Source: Carettochelys insculpta
Taxonomy: Eukaryota; Chordata; Testudines; Carettochelyidae
Length of the DNA stretch: 64,000 nucleotides
Assembly: GCF_033958435.1 (NCBI RefSeq)
Contig: NC_134138.1
Coordinates: 29,418,598-29,482,597 of the forward strand
Reading direction: 5' to 3'
Part shown: in pieces, positions 49,105 through 61,257 of the stretch
Layout: each line of letters begins with the position of its first letter
Numbering within the stretch: position 1 is the stretch's first letter
Translations under genes and position numbers: made by a program
Notes under the pieces: model-generated
The model's input: only the letters and a program-made list of their open reading frames with translations
What the model was told of the DNA's origin: nothing
The model's database searches: none

Positions 49105-50167
49105 AAAAACAAGCGTTTCTGTAGCACTTTAGAGACTAAAAATTTTATTTATTAGGTAATGAGCTTTTGTGGATAAGAGCCACTTCATCAGATTTTGGAG
49201 CAAATATGAGAATAATGTGTATGGAGATAGTAGGGGAAGGAGAATAAAAAGGAGGAGACATCACCTATCTGCAATAGGACCCATGGAAGGAGTAAATATA
49301 GTAAGTGTCATTCCTGTGACTAGAAAGGTGGAGAAATTTGTCCTTGTAATTCATAAGATAATTGAGATCTCTGTTAAACCCCAGGTTAAATTATCAAACT
49401 TGCAAATGAATTCCAATTCAGATGTCTCCCTTTGTAATCGAGTAGTAAAGTCCTTTTGTAACAAGGTCATGACTTTAAGGTCCATTATTGTATGTGCTGG
49501 GAGATTAAAGTGTTCCGCTGCAAGATGTGCAGGATTGTGAGCCCTGTTGCTAGCTCTGTCCACATATCTCCACAAGAAACACCATCACTGGACCTAACCA
49601 CATCAGCCAAACCATCGGGGCTTGTGCACCTGCCCACCCATAGTAGGCATCCTTCAGTCTGCATAGACTATGGATCGCTCCCTTTACAGTTTCAATTGAG
49701 GACTTTATTTACAGCGTCTACTGTGACTATGAAGACCCACACGAGAGTGACAGTCCTTGCTGCATCTCTTGCAGATGTGGTGGGTGTCTGGCAAGTCCTT
49801 ACTGTGCTTTTTGTGCGCTCGCTTCTCCTCTGCTAGCTGTCTGATCCTCATCTCGCCCTTCTGAAGGCCCTTGTGTAACCCCTGCCTCCATCTGCTGCGG
49901 TCGTCTGCTAGTTCTTCCCAGTTGTCCAGCTTGATGTCTACCTCTCTCAGGTCTCTCTTGCAGACATCTTTGTAGCGCAACTGGGGGCGTCCGGGCTGAA
50001 AGCTAAGTCTAAGGTGCAGGAAGTCCTCATCAGAGACATGCTGTTCGCAGACGATGCTGCTGTAGTGTCTCACACAGAAGACCTGCCCACCCACTAATGT
50101 GATATATGCCATCATGGGCCCGCAGTGCCCCTCTGCCTTGTACATTGGTCAAACTGGCTAGACCATC
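49105..50167 (-). mobile_element. PLE copy with 5' inversion, interrupted by a LINE
   Basis: At the left is the antisense PLE tail and C-terminal region. The tail has TCATCAG (49185-49191), the complement of hammerhead CTGATGA. Minus-strand protein includes LPAHTIMDLKVMTLLQKDF. At 49564 the orientation flips: the plus strand then reads the GIY-YIG entry with TRPNH-like sequence and, after a LINE insertion, VIYAIMGPQCPSALYIGQTG (to about 50160). TCAATGGGGA (49095-49104) and TCAAGGGGA (50168-50176) are a plausible duplication with one gap. Read in its own 3' direction, it is an inverted internal fragment joined to a sense 3' part. Confidence 0.82.
49641..50080 (-). mobile_element. LINE 3' fragment nested in the PLE, 13-bp duplication
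   Basis: The minus strand encodes the C-terminal tail of a non-LTR ORF2: GRPQLRYKDVCKRDLREVD, NWEELADDRSRWRQGL and a zinc-finger-like end, HICKRCSKDCHSRVGLHSHS. It ends in GACTGAAGGATGCCTACTA. ACCTGCCCACCCA occurs exactly at both junctions (49628-49640 and 50081-50093). 5'-truncated. The long frame is largely open, suggesting a relatively recent insertion. Confidence 0.9.
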
Positions 50168-50176
50168 TCAAGGGGA

Positions 50177-53100
50177 TCTCTGTGATTGACCCAGTCACCT
50201 GCCTTTGAAGATTTTAGGCCTCATTTTGCTCACTCTTATACTGTGGTATATTAAGAGCAATGCTCCATTAAGTCAGTGAAGAAACTCCCATTGACTTCCA
50301 TGGGCTTTGGGTGGAGAGGGAGGAAGACCCAGGAACTTAAGTAACTACTCTAAAAGTACAAGTATAAAAACCTGCTCATGTGTTCCTTTAACCTAGCACA
50401 AGTCACATACATTTCTGACTATTTACGTTCTTTAGAACAGCTGATGTAAACATATACGGCCTGATTTTTTTTCACTGGGCCTGAACAAGCCATCTTCTGA
50501 TTTTGCATATTAAAATAACTGAGGACAAAACTGTTTGTGTCCTCTGAAGTCAGAGGCCAAATCAAGCCAAAATATGATGTCTTCTCCTCCCCTATCCCTT
50601 ATATTTGCTTCCCTTACTATATTGTTTCTTCCATGTGTATATGTACACATATATAAACATGTAAAATTTGGCTTAACAATTGCCTAGAGAAATTACAGCC
50701 AAATATGTAAGCTCTATCTGCATCTGCTGAATTCCCTTCCTCAAGCTGCTTCTATGTTGAAAGCTTCCTGTAAGCCAAACACCACTCATCTGGAAACTAT
50801 ATCCCAAGGAAAATGCAGTTACATTATAATTTTTTTATCTTCACCCACCAATCACACCCACTTGTAACCTGGATGCTCTTTTGCTCTCAGACAGACACAC
50901 CTACCTTGTTGTATCCTAGATGCTTTTTAGATCTGAGGCAAGGTAGTACTTCCGTTATGCACATTATCTCTGGATATAGTTACATTTACTGTCTAAGTGG
51001 ATGTTTCTTAAACACAACTGCTTCATTTTAACTGTAGCTATAAAGATCCAAGTCCTTAGAGATTGCTCCCTTCAGTCGGAGATTGGTGAGACCTGATATC
51101 AATTTCATATTGATTGTAATTTAATTGCCTTCAGTGGAGTTACTCCTGATTTTACTGTATTCTGAGTGAGATCAGAATCAGGCAGGTGGTATTGTTCCAA
51201 ATGCTGCTTGGTGACTGGACTCACTCACAGGTCAGGCAGTGTAGTGCAATGATCGTCCTTTCAAATGAGTGGTATTGAGTAAGATAAAAAAATGATCTTA
51301 TTGAAAAAAATTGAAGTGCTTCAATGAATTGTACAAGCTGGTAGAGCTCATCAAGAAATGAATGAAAATAATAGCAGAAAATAATTACCAAAAAACAAAG
51401 TACCCCACTGTAGTTCTTTAAGTACTTTTTTCTCCCGTATCTTCTGTTAGTTTTATCTGCGGCTTCATCATCTGCCAAAAGATTTTATTTTGAGGTTTCC
51501 TTTTCTGAGGGTGGGTGGCTTCCTCCTTCCCTTTGAGCTGGTTCCATCTCTTTCTTTAGAAACTGCAGAGGCTCCTTAGACCTTCCTGTCTCCTTTTATT
51601 ACATACTCTCATCCTTCCTTACTCGACCTTTTTGGTCCCAGGAGCAACAGACAAAATGAGAGATGAAGATGTACTTTCTTCATTTTGGTTGACCTAAAAG
51701 CCTCTTGTTTAAAATATGAAAGTAAAATTTTTAAAATGCAGGACTGAACCTGTTCAGTAGAAAATTCAGTTATCTGAACATTTTCAGAAGTTTGACATGC
51801 ATGCGTTTGTAACTAGGAATGTGGTCACAGGACTTGACAAGCTCAATTACTGAAGAAGGAGGAAATTGAAAATTGACAAGGTTTAGTACTTTAAGAGCAA
51901 AGGATTATGAGCCTTAAACTGTGCCCCTATATTGGTGTCAGTTTCATTAATCCAGTCGTTCCAAAATAGTTTAAAAAAAAAGGGTTCCTGAAGTGGCCCT
52001 TCTTTAAGAAGTCTCACCTCGCATATTTACTCTTCTATACATGGATTGATTTCACATGTTTAACTTTTGTGTTACAACGTGCTCTGGAGAAACAAATGAT
52101 GTTCGAACTCTGACATTTTTAGCATCACTGAATTGTATAATCATTGTGATGATAAAATTAAGGTTCAAGCTCTCAGGGTGTTACTTATGAGAGGTCTATT
52201 CTGCAGGGTTGTTTTTATCACTGCCTATTGCAGCATGTGATCAGTAGCATAATAGTGGCTATGCAGCGCTTTCTTATTTTTTTGATAAACTGCTCTCTTG
52301 AACGCCGCGATTTTGTGTATTTATTTCTGTTGCTCTTTTTCATCTCCACCCCCCACCCCCAATCACCACTCTGTTGTGTTTTGCAATCTCTTCTTGTGGG
52401 CTGTTTGCACTCTCTGTAACCGAGAACTCCATTGGCAGGCCTCATGAAAAAGACTTGAGGCCTAAAAATACATGACCTATCTCTTTGTTTCATGTGCTGT
52501 TTTTTGTAGCAACCAGAATATGTTGATAGTATAACTGCACAAATTAATGCACTTCTCAGCTGTTGGTAAAACACTGTACTGGGAGAGCAATGTGATGGTG
52601 CTCATTTTGACAGCGTACTGCTGGCACATAACACAGTAAGTGGTAATGGCATTCTCTTTAAAAAAAAGGAGATTGACTGACTGAAAATTGCAAGTGAGAA
52701 GGTGACAAGCTCCTCCCTAATTAGGGAGGAAGATTGCTAAGTCTCTAACAATTTGATGCTATGTCAGCCTTCCCAAGATTTTTAAGGGATCTGATCAATC
52801 TTTGCCATGACTGTGTCATCCAGTTGTCGTACTCCCAAGTAAACCCAATCTCTCCATTTCCTTTTTCTCTCTTACATAAACATTAATTGGATAAAAATGT
52901 AAACAGTAAATATGATTAAAAATTAAACAGCAGAAGCCATCAATAATAATGCTTACTAGCTTATGTGTAACTCTGTGTTAGCATGATAGCTTCAAATTGG
53001 CTGTTCAGACTGATTTGCTGTGGACAAGACAAGCTTTCCAAAGAGATAATATCTGGCTTTCATTAAAAGGACCTTTAGCTTTAATTGCCATTAGGATTCC

Positions 53101-53262
53101 TTTAAATATTTACCCCAGTTTTTGAAGCAAAATGCATGACTCCCTTAATGGTCAGTGATGAAATAGATTAATTAGTTCACTACAAGTTCTCAAAGTGGTA
53201 CAGGAAGTCAGTGGTGCAATTCCCAATGAGCAGCAAACGCCTAGTCAGAATTCATTATATTA
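50177..53262. other. Long intronic stretch, mostly unrecognised
   Basis: Two members of the short palindromic family (about 50211-50310 and 51088-51190). Otherwise no transposon or coding segment recognised in 3 kb. Confidence 0.5.
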
Positions 53263-53561
53263 CAGTGGTTCTGAACCTTTGCAGACTACTGTACCCCTTT
53301 TCAGGAGTCAGATTTGTCTTGTGTATCCCCAAGATTCACCTTACTTAAAAACTACTTGCTTATAAAATCAGACATAAAAATACAGAAGTTTCACTGCACC
53401 CTAAATTGAAGTGAACTGAAAAATTGCTTACTTTTTCATTTTGCCTGTGTGAAATTTTAGTCTGTATTAACTTGGCTAGTGCTTTTATACATGTAGCCTG
53501 TTGGAAAATTGGCAAATACCTTAATGAGTTGATTTACCCCCTGGAAGAATGAGAACCATTG
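53263..53561. mobile_element. hAT MITE (CAGTGGTTCTGAACC end)
   Basis: The left end CAGTGGTTCTGAACCTTTGC and the right end GAATGAGAACCATTG are inverted. The flanks TTATATTA and CTTTATAA agree at 5 of 8 positions. The interior text 'gtaccccttttcaggagtca' is that of a family I recognise from reptile DNA. Confidence 0.78.
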
Positions 53562-56500
53562 CTTTATAACACCTGACTCCCAGGTTCTAGAAGTCAGTTT
53601 GGGCCACTGAGTAGATAAAATGACTAATATTTTAAGATGGATATTGGCATAAAGTTAAAGGAAAAAAGGAGCTCACTTGGCCACCACCAAGCCTAATGGG
53701 CCTCAAAAAAGTAATAAATGAGGTCTCTTTTCCAGTGTTGTTCTGCTGTCTGTTGGGATTGCAAATCCCCTTTTGGGTGAATTTTAAGAGTTCCTAGGTC
53801 ACTCACCATTGAATGGTGGAAAGGAGTTCTCATGCAGCTCATTGCCCCACTCCACGATGACCTGGAATGACCAAAACCAACTACTGCTCAGTCAAGAAAT
53901 AAGTTAATTAGTAGCTGTTGAACTTCATGCTTTTTGTTTGGCTTCCCAGTGTCTGGGGTCAGGCTAACTAGCCCATCCCCACTTTATTTCTCTCCTGCCA
54001 GCGAGGGTCTAGAGCAGGAATGTTGTTCTAGTGAAATGAGATCTTAACATTAGTATTCTGTAGTGCCATATGAGAAACCTGGGCTCGAGTTCCTCGCTGG
54101 TGCTAGGAGGGAATTCATCAGGCTGTTGGAAAGTATCTCCTTGACATGATTAACTGCTATCGGCTAGCTCTGAAATAAGCCAGGTTCAGTCCTCATGGGC
54201 TGATAGAAGTTCCATGTTGCAGCATTCTAAATTCAAAAGATGAATCAGCAGAGACAATAACTGCAAATGATGGTCATCAAATCCAGATGATTTAACCCAC
54301 ACCCTTGACAGGCTGTCAACCTCCTTGAGCACGTCTAGAGGAGTTCAGACATCTTCACTCAAACATTATAACTGGGAGACATAGCCTCTCTGATAATACC
54401 TAAGCCCCTGTGCACTGGCCACATACTGGTAGCCTTAGAGGGCACACCTGTGCTTGCATTTTAAACACACTATTTGCTAGACTGTCCCCTACCTCCATCC
54501 CACCCCGCCTTCATAAGATTATTTTAAACAGTGTCAGATGGACCTTAAATTTCTATTGCCTTAGGCTCTGGCAGGAGTTTTTCTATAGTCATCACATTTT
54601 CCTGATGCTTGAAACATTTGATGAAAACCAAACCAAACCCCCAAGCCCAATTGTATTCTCTCTACTTCCTTTCTAGAACCATTCTGGTTATTATAAATGC
54701 GCCAAATTTACATAGTATAGAAATGATGATGTTTTGGGTCCTTGCTTTGATGATAAGACACTCACACATGCACATCACCACTGGGAACTGATCTGGTAAG
54801 GTTTAAAGGCAGAGCTTGGCTTCATCAGCATTTTGAACTGGATATATGGCTGAAGCTGAAAAAAAACACAAAGTTAGAAATGTAGTTCCAAGAAGGCAGG
54901 TTGCACTCACAGTGGTAATAGTCTAGAAAGCTATCTATATGCTGCAACCTATAAAAGGTTAGTGGCAATAAACTTTGTAAAGACTATTTTAAAATTGCAA
55001 AAGCATGAACTGGAAGCTTTGTAAAGTGAATAAAATATTTGTTTGAATGTAATCTTGTGGTGCTTCTGAGCATGTGAGGCTGATTTTTCCTCGGTTGTCT
55101 TAGATGGGTGTTCTGTGTTTGGTTTTTGTTTTGTATTATATTGTTTTTGTGTGTGTGTGAAAGTGACACTTCGATTTTCTTCTGATATTTCTGCAACCCA
55201 TCTACTTAAACAGGACGTAACACAGACTATTGTTGTGTGATGTTTTTAGCAGCTCCAAAGACGGTAATATTTCTATCTGTAGGTTGTAGTATTCTGCTAT
55301 AGTTCATCCTTATTTTTAAGAAGTCCATGGTTGCTCCGTCTCTCAGGGAAGAAGTTCCATGACTATCCATGAAGATGCTGGGATGTTCTTAAAACTATTC
55401 TGGGGATTTTGTTATAACGTGTAACATTTAATTTTTTTCAGTTAATTGATGGGCACACAGGAACCTCACTCCTCTGGAATAAATAACTGGAATGAATGTA
55501 AATTGTTTTTAATGTATAGTCCTAAAATATATCCTGTGTCTGTGTGGAGGACCGTTGAGATTATTAGTAATATAACAATGCCGTATTGTACACAGTTCAG
55601 CAAGGTGACCAAAACGGGTACTATGTAGCTATTTTTCGTGTTTGATTTGTTTCTTCATGAACTTAATTTGAAGATGGTTATGTTAAGCAAATTGTACTTC
55701 AGCTTTTTATCTTTTGCTGCTGAGTGGAATCATGTAGAAGGCTGAGGTTTTTTTCTTTTTCCAAAGAATGGAACATTTGACCACAATTACCATTTTTTAC
55801 ATTAGATACAGAACCTTGCTGTCTATTACAAAAAGTGATTTATTAGTACATCGTGCATGCATTTTGAGATACAGTGTCTGACTAGCCAATGAGACATGGG
55901 TAATCACAAATTATGATGCCTGCAGAATTAAATTACATTTGACATTTAATATAAACCGAAACACCTAAATGCAAAATATGACCTCAATAAAAAAAAAAGC
56001 ACATGATTTCTAGGGTGAATTTTCTCCTTGCCATAAATCTACACTGTGCAAAATGACTGATCCTTATGGTTCAGAGTTCTTATTGCTTTTCTGAGATGGC
56101 GTACAAATTGCACTGTCTCTAGATATCCTGTTTGCTCTTTCTGTCTCTCTGCACACATGTGCCACCTGCCTGAAGAAACGAGTAAGCAGAGCTGATCTCA
56201 GGGCCACACTTTGATCCCTGGAGTGGATTCTGACAAGGAAGAGTTCTTCTGTGTAAAAATAGATTGCACTGCTGCTCAACTGGTACCACTGAATGTGTGT
56301 CACTTCTGAGATCAGATGCTGTGCTGTTGGTACCTTTTAGTATTGTTATTCAGTGCTCGCCTCTTAACTATATATTGATGTCCAATACATATCCCCTGTG
56401 GAAAACAATTCTGAGCTGTCATTTCTCTGGTGAACTCTGACTCATATTGCATATCAGTGATGGTGGTGAAGTAGTTAATTCATTTTCTATCCGTAATTTT

Positions 56501-57087
56501 TTACTTTGTGAAACCAATTTGACACAGTCTAGCACGGTGCTGTTATTGAAAAATTGAAGCACCAGGTGTGATTAAATAAGATCATGCATTTCATTCTCTC
56601 TTTAATTCCACATCACTCTTCAGCAGCTGTATCCTTCTGCTTTCCCCTAGTTGGAGAATGCATTACATTCATAGTAGGCATCACACTGCATCAGTAACAT
56701 GGCCATCAGGCTCTTGCCGGTTGAAGCTGTTTGTGTACACAAATTGTTTAGTGTATGAAGGATCAGGTTTATTAATCTGATTGTTTCTCTAAAGAATGAA
56801 ATGCTTTATGGTAATAGGGACAAACCTGGCATATCTCTCAGCAGCTGTGGAGGGTCATTCGAAGAGCAGAATGTAGGGGCCATTCCATTGCATTCAGAAG
56901 TTTTCTGAAGATTGCAAAAGAGTCTGAATCGCATTATGCGCAGTGAAATGCTGCTAAGCAAGAGGCTCTTCCACTGCAACTCTTCACTGGGATTCCATCG
57001 CTCTGCACAGGCCGCAGGCACAAGACCAACAACAGCTATAGCAGTCTCAGGGCTATCCTAATTGTTATGGGGCAGCATCACTGTCAC
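53562..57087. other. Long intronic stretch without recognised elements
   Basis: About 3.5 kb of AT-rich sequence. A short (GT)n run is at about 55147-55160. A possible SINE-like 'acctgggctcgagttcct' fragment lies at about 54078-54096. No exon-like segment recognised. Confidence 0.5.
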
Positions 57088-57090
57088 TTT

Positions 57091-57526
57091 GGCCGTGTCT
57101 ACACTAGCCCCAAACTTCGAAATGGCCACACAAATGGCCATTTCGAAGTTTACTAATGAAGCTCTGAGATGCATATTCAGCGCTTCATTAGCATGAGGGC
57201 GGCCGCGGCACATCGAAATTGACGCGCCTCGCGGCCGCGCGGCTCATCCCAACGGGGCTCCTTTTCGAAAGGACCTCGCCTACTTCGAAGTCCCCTTATT
57301 CCCATGAGCTGATGGGAATAAGGGGACTTCGAAGTAGGCGGGGTCCTTTCAAAAAGGAGCCCCGTCGGGACGAGCTGCGCGGCAGCGAGGTGCGTCAATT
57401 TCAAAGTGCCGCGGCCGCCCGCATGCTAATGAAGCACTGAATATGCATCTCAGCGCTTCATTAGTAAACTTCGAAATGGCCATTTGCATGGCCATTTCGA
57501 AGTTTGGGGCTAGCGTAGACGTAGCC
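57091..57526. mobile_element. 436-bp full-length palindromic MITE
   Basis: Starts GGCCGTGTCTACACTAGCCC and ends GGGGCTAGCGTAGACGTAGCC (21 bases in all, last 19 shown paired), with TTT on both flanks (57088-57090 and 57527-57529). The two halves are reverse complements around CCCATGAGCTGATGGG near 57300-57316. CpG-rich GC blocks (GCGGCCGC) are preserved in both arms. The right half is parallel to the single-arm element at 43333-43569. Overlapping frames on the two strands give nearly the same protein, a sign of the palindrome and not of a gene. Confidence 0.9.
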
Positions 57527-57533
57527 TTTATGA

Positions 57534-57727
57534 AAACAAAAAGCAGTCAATTAGCACTTTAAAGGCTAGCAAAATAGTTTATTAGGTGAGCTTTCATGGG
57601 ACAGACCCACCAAGAAGTGGGTCTGTCCCACGAAAGCTCACCTAATAAACTATTTTGCTAGTCTTTAAAGTGCTAATTGACTGCTTTTTGTTTTGATAGT
57701 GTATAGACTAGCACGGCTTCCCCTCTG
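57534..57727 (+). mobile_element. PLE tail, 5'-inverted, joined at the hammerhead stem
   Basis: An antisense arm (57534-57610) and a sense arm (from 57617) are complementary over about 70 bp around the six bases CAAGAA. The sense arm starts at the hammerhead stem GTGGG-TCTGT-CCCAC (57617-57631) followed by GAAA (57632-57635), then runs to the 3' end GACTAGCACGGCTTCCCC. The CTGATGA half of the core is missing, so the inversion point lies within it. TAGCCTTTATGA (57522-57533) and TAGCCTTCATGA (57728-57739) form a 12-bp duplication that includes the last five bases of the neighbouring MITE. Confidence 0.88.
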
Positions 57728-57739
57728 TAGCCTTCATGA

Positions 57740-59555
57740 TGTGTGGTAAAAGGATACTCCTTTTTACCAATGCTCCTCTGCCTGAGACGGGCAGAGGCAG
57801 TATTTGGCCCATATCTATCATATATAGTTATCAAGTGAAGGCAGGTGAAGGGTGATGAGTAGTATTTATTGGAAGACTACTTGAATTTGAAGTAAGCCCC
57901 TGGTAGGTATCCCCAGATACCTGCTACATTTCTAAAACCCAGGCTGGCCTTGTTCACAATCACTAGAAGTGCCACATGGTCATCAAGACTGGTAAAGGCA
58001 CCAGGAGGGAGTGGATTCTAAGCAGTGTGTGGAAGAAGTTCCCTCCCTTTTATGAAGTAAGAAGTGTGTGTGCAAGCGGTGCTGACAGGAGCTGAGCTGA
58101 GCTGAGCTGATGCAGCTGTGCCAAACGGAACCTGAACAATGAGGGCCTGTGTTCCGTTGCCAGCATTGGGATGCAGTGCGTGTTCTACACAATCGCACTG
58201 CCATGTCAGGACGAAGGAGCCCAAATCCTGGTGACTCATCCCTGGAATATGCATGACAGAACAGGACAGTTGTAAGCCTTTCCCTTGCTTCACCCTCACT
58301 ATACACTATTGACTGGGCTGCCCTTGTACCCAATGATTATATCCCATGTCCTCTGGAAGAGTAAGATAAATTGAATAAATATCACCTTTTACTTCTGAAC
58401 AGAGCATCCACAGAAGGTTTAATGTCCTTCACTTAAAGTTTGTTGACTTCACAACTGTAATTAACTCATCTTAATTTTCCTGAGAGTCCCGTTGTGGTCC
58501 AACAGTTAAAACTGGGAAGGAAAAAGAACTTTCCACGTGGGGAGATCAGTCCCCAGGCAAGGGAAGAGGTCTAAATAGGTAGGGAGATCAGTCCCCAGGC
58601 TTGGAGGGGGTCTAAATAGGTACCCTGAGCACAAGACGTGCTATTGGACTGTCTTACCCCTCATGAATCTGATTTAGGCAATAAGATGAAGATCAGCTTC
58701 TCATGCCTGTTTAGTCTGGGGTCCCCAGTTGTAACTCCAGTCAGAGTAAAGAGATGTGCATATAGTGCAAGACTTCCCCCTGTAAGAGTTGACACTTACA
58801 CCTACACATCTTACTGCATGCACAAGGACCTACTCTTTGGTCTGAGAGGAAAAAACGCTACATTCTAAATGAAAACATAATTGGGTGCTTGGAAGGTGAG
58901 TGGCCCTGTACTGGGTGTGCCTGACCCTCTGGCCCATTGTGTTCTTGAATGAGATGCCTCCATTTTTGAGGGAGAAAGGTAGAGAGACCCAGACAGTCCT
59001 GCTCCAGGGGGTCCAGACCCCTGAACAGCCAAGGCAGCAGTTTTACTGACCTAGCAGATCATGCCAATTCCTCTTCTACCTGCTTTCCTGTCACTTCTTC
59101 CTTCCAGTACATGGCATGGCACTTCCCTTTCCCTGTCTTATACCTGCCAGCTGCTTCATCACTGCTGCTCTCTTGAAAATGCCAATTTTCTGGCTATCTG
59201 CTTCTATGCTCTTTACCTTTATATGCAAGCAAAGTGTCCTTCACTCATACCTGCCCTGTGATAAGGTGCTCCATCCAAATATCTGATTTATTTCCTGAAC
59301 TGAGAGACAGCCACATTATGAGGGAATTCTCCTTTCCTGCTTTGCTAACAAAAACAAACCAGGTTTTTAAAGATATTCAGTGTTTTGGAAGGAGAAAAAA
59401 ATTATAATACTAGCAGGGGGGGGAAAAACCCTGAAAAAATAAATCAAATATAATTGGAGCTATAAGTAAAGATCTCTTAAGAAAGATGGAAGGAAAAATG
59501 TGTGCTTTTAAATGAAGTACCTTTCGAGAAGATGTGCTCGTGGTTAAAACTGAAG
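57740..59555. other. Intronic sequence with two small tandem repeats
   Basis: No transposon recognised. A (GAGCT)n run of about four units is at 58089-58110. A 42-bp tandem duplication sits at about 58541-58622 (GGAGATCAGTCCCCAGGC...GTCTAAATAGG twice). Confidence 0.6.
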
Positions 59556-59715
59556 ACACTGATTCAGGACATCTGCCTTCTGTTCCAGGCGCTTGCCCTA
59601 GACTTTGTGTGGGACACTGGACAAATACCCTAACCTTTCTGTGCCTCAGTCTCCCCATCTGTAAAGCAGGGACAGAAAATTCATAGCTGAGAGCTTGTCT
59701 AAGAGCGTTAATGTT
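59556..59715 (+). mobile_element. MIR-type (CORE) SINE
   Basis: The stretch 'actggacaaataccctaacc' then 'tttctgtgcctcagtctccc' and 'atctgtaaagcagggacag' matches the MIR core and 3' region (GGCAAGTCACTTAACC TCTCTGTGCCTCAGTTTCC...ATCTGTAAAATGGGG in type form). Ancient, shared across amniotes. Approximate boundaries. Confidence 0.8.
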
Positions 59716-60339
59716 TCTTAGTATTTGTAAATGCAGTGTGTTGGAAATTCTTTCAGTAGAAAACTCCAGAATATTACAATCCTGGTAATGTATGGCATGG
59801 CTTTTGAGAGTTTACTGTATTAAGACTTATGTCTCTGAGATAAAATATTAAAAAATTTGTGAACCTATTGACTATAAGTACCATACAAGCAAAACATATA
59901 TCCATTTGTTGTCAGTATAATACATCCTATGGCATCGCATAAGAGCAGGAGCTGCTGCAGAGGGGAGCTGAATGGGTTAAGATCCCCTCTTAGCCTGACT
60001 GTTGGTGGCATTCATGCACATTGCTGCTCATTGCTTTGGTATATATATCGATATATCTAGATATATAAATATACATATAGAGTTATATTGTGGGGGTACA
60101 GCTCACATAATAGTGAGAGCTGATTGTGCATATCTCAAAGATTAATAGTTTGAGAACCACTTGACTGAGACCTGGAGACTGGACTCTTTGTGTCCAAAGA
60201 ACTGGTACAATATGGGTAACTGCATATTTTCTTTTCTCAATCTTCATACTCAGTTATGATGGTGGGTTTGTGCTAGTAGCAATTCATTCATAATTACAAT
60301 AATTGCCATTGGATTAGAATGGGATAGAGACAGCCTGAG

Positions 60340-60425
60340 AGTGATTCCAGACATGGTGCTGAGGGCGCTCACCTAGAATGTGTGAGATCCAAGCTCAGGT
60401 TCCTGCACCAGTGACTATTCCTCGT
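60340..60425 (+). mobile_element. tRNA-derived SINE head
   Basis: 'gtgctgagggcgctcaccta' followed by 'gagatccaagctcaggttcctg' looks like a degenerate tRNA-derived head, with an A-box-like first part and B-box-like GCTCAGGTTCCTG. Probably a MIR-like SINE 5' part. No cloverleaf with acceptor stem, so not a tRNA gene. Confidence 0.45.
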
Positions 60426-60962
60426 GCAGTCGGAAATGTGGCTCCAGGTTTATGGACGTTTCCCGGTTGCAACTCTTTACACTCTTATTTGAGTGGTTCA
60501 CTATACCAGAGAACAAGACTTCTAGCACAACTGGGCCAGTGAAACTATGGTATAAGCAGGAAGGAGTTGAATGAAACACTTAAATAACTCAATATTGAAA
60601 AGAGAAAAATCAGAGCTTAACATTGGTTGAGTTTCAGCTCAAGTAATGAAGTGTGAAATGTGCTATTCCCAGCCAGTACGCCGTGCTGCTTTAATTTACA
60701 GAATATATAATTATATAGCATTAAAATTCTAGTCCATCAGCCTTTGACAAAAAATGGAATGAAAACAGGCAAATGCATAAATCTATTTATGAGACCATTA
60801 TTATAATAGGAACGGGTAAGAGCGTAAACTCGAACCATTCTCATTCGTTTAAGACTGTACCCTGAGGATCCTTTGAGTCTGTGCCCTAGTTTAGTGATGG
60901 CAAACAACCAGTGCACTACATATTAGCTCTTCTAAACCAGCATATGCACATAAATTCTAGAG

Positions 60963-61018
60963 GTGCATGTGTGCGCACGTGCGCGCGCGCACACCCACAC
61001 CCGCGCGCACACACACAG
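60963..61018. repeat. Alternating purine-pyrimidine (GT/GC/CA) microsatellite
   Basis: GTGTGCGCACGTGCGCGCGC followed by ACACCC and CACACACACA. Alternating CG/CA steps over about 50 bp favour Z-DNA. Confidence 0.9.
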
Positions 61019-61257
61019 AGTGTTGCCATGTCTTGCAGGAGGATGTATGCAGGACTGTTTATTCCCAACCACATCATTGATCCATCTGGGCCAGTATTGT
61101 GTGTCTGGCAGTGTGACCAGCATCTGAATTCACATTTATCAATTTAACCAAATGTTTAGTGCAGCAGTGCTCCATGTCCATCATTCCTGGTGCTTGCTTT
61201 AAGCCACAGAGTCTTAGAAGAGGAGATACTATGGCACATTTGTAAATAGCAAATGCA

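Noticed and set aside
57177..57440. Two similar 70-75 codon proteins on opposite strands
   Set aside because: They are the same sequence read from both arms of a palindromic MITE.
60340..60425. Possible tRNA gene
   Set aside because: Only degenerate A- and B-box-like words are present. No acceptor stem or anticodon arm, so it fits a tRNA-derived SINE head.
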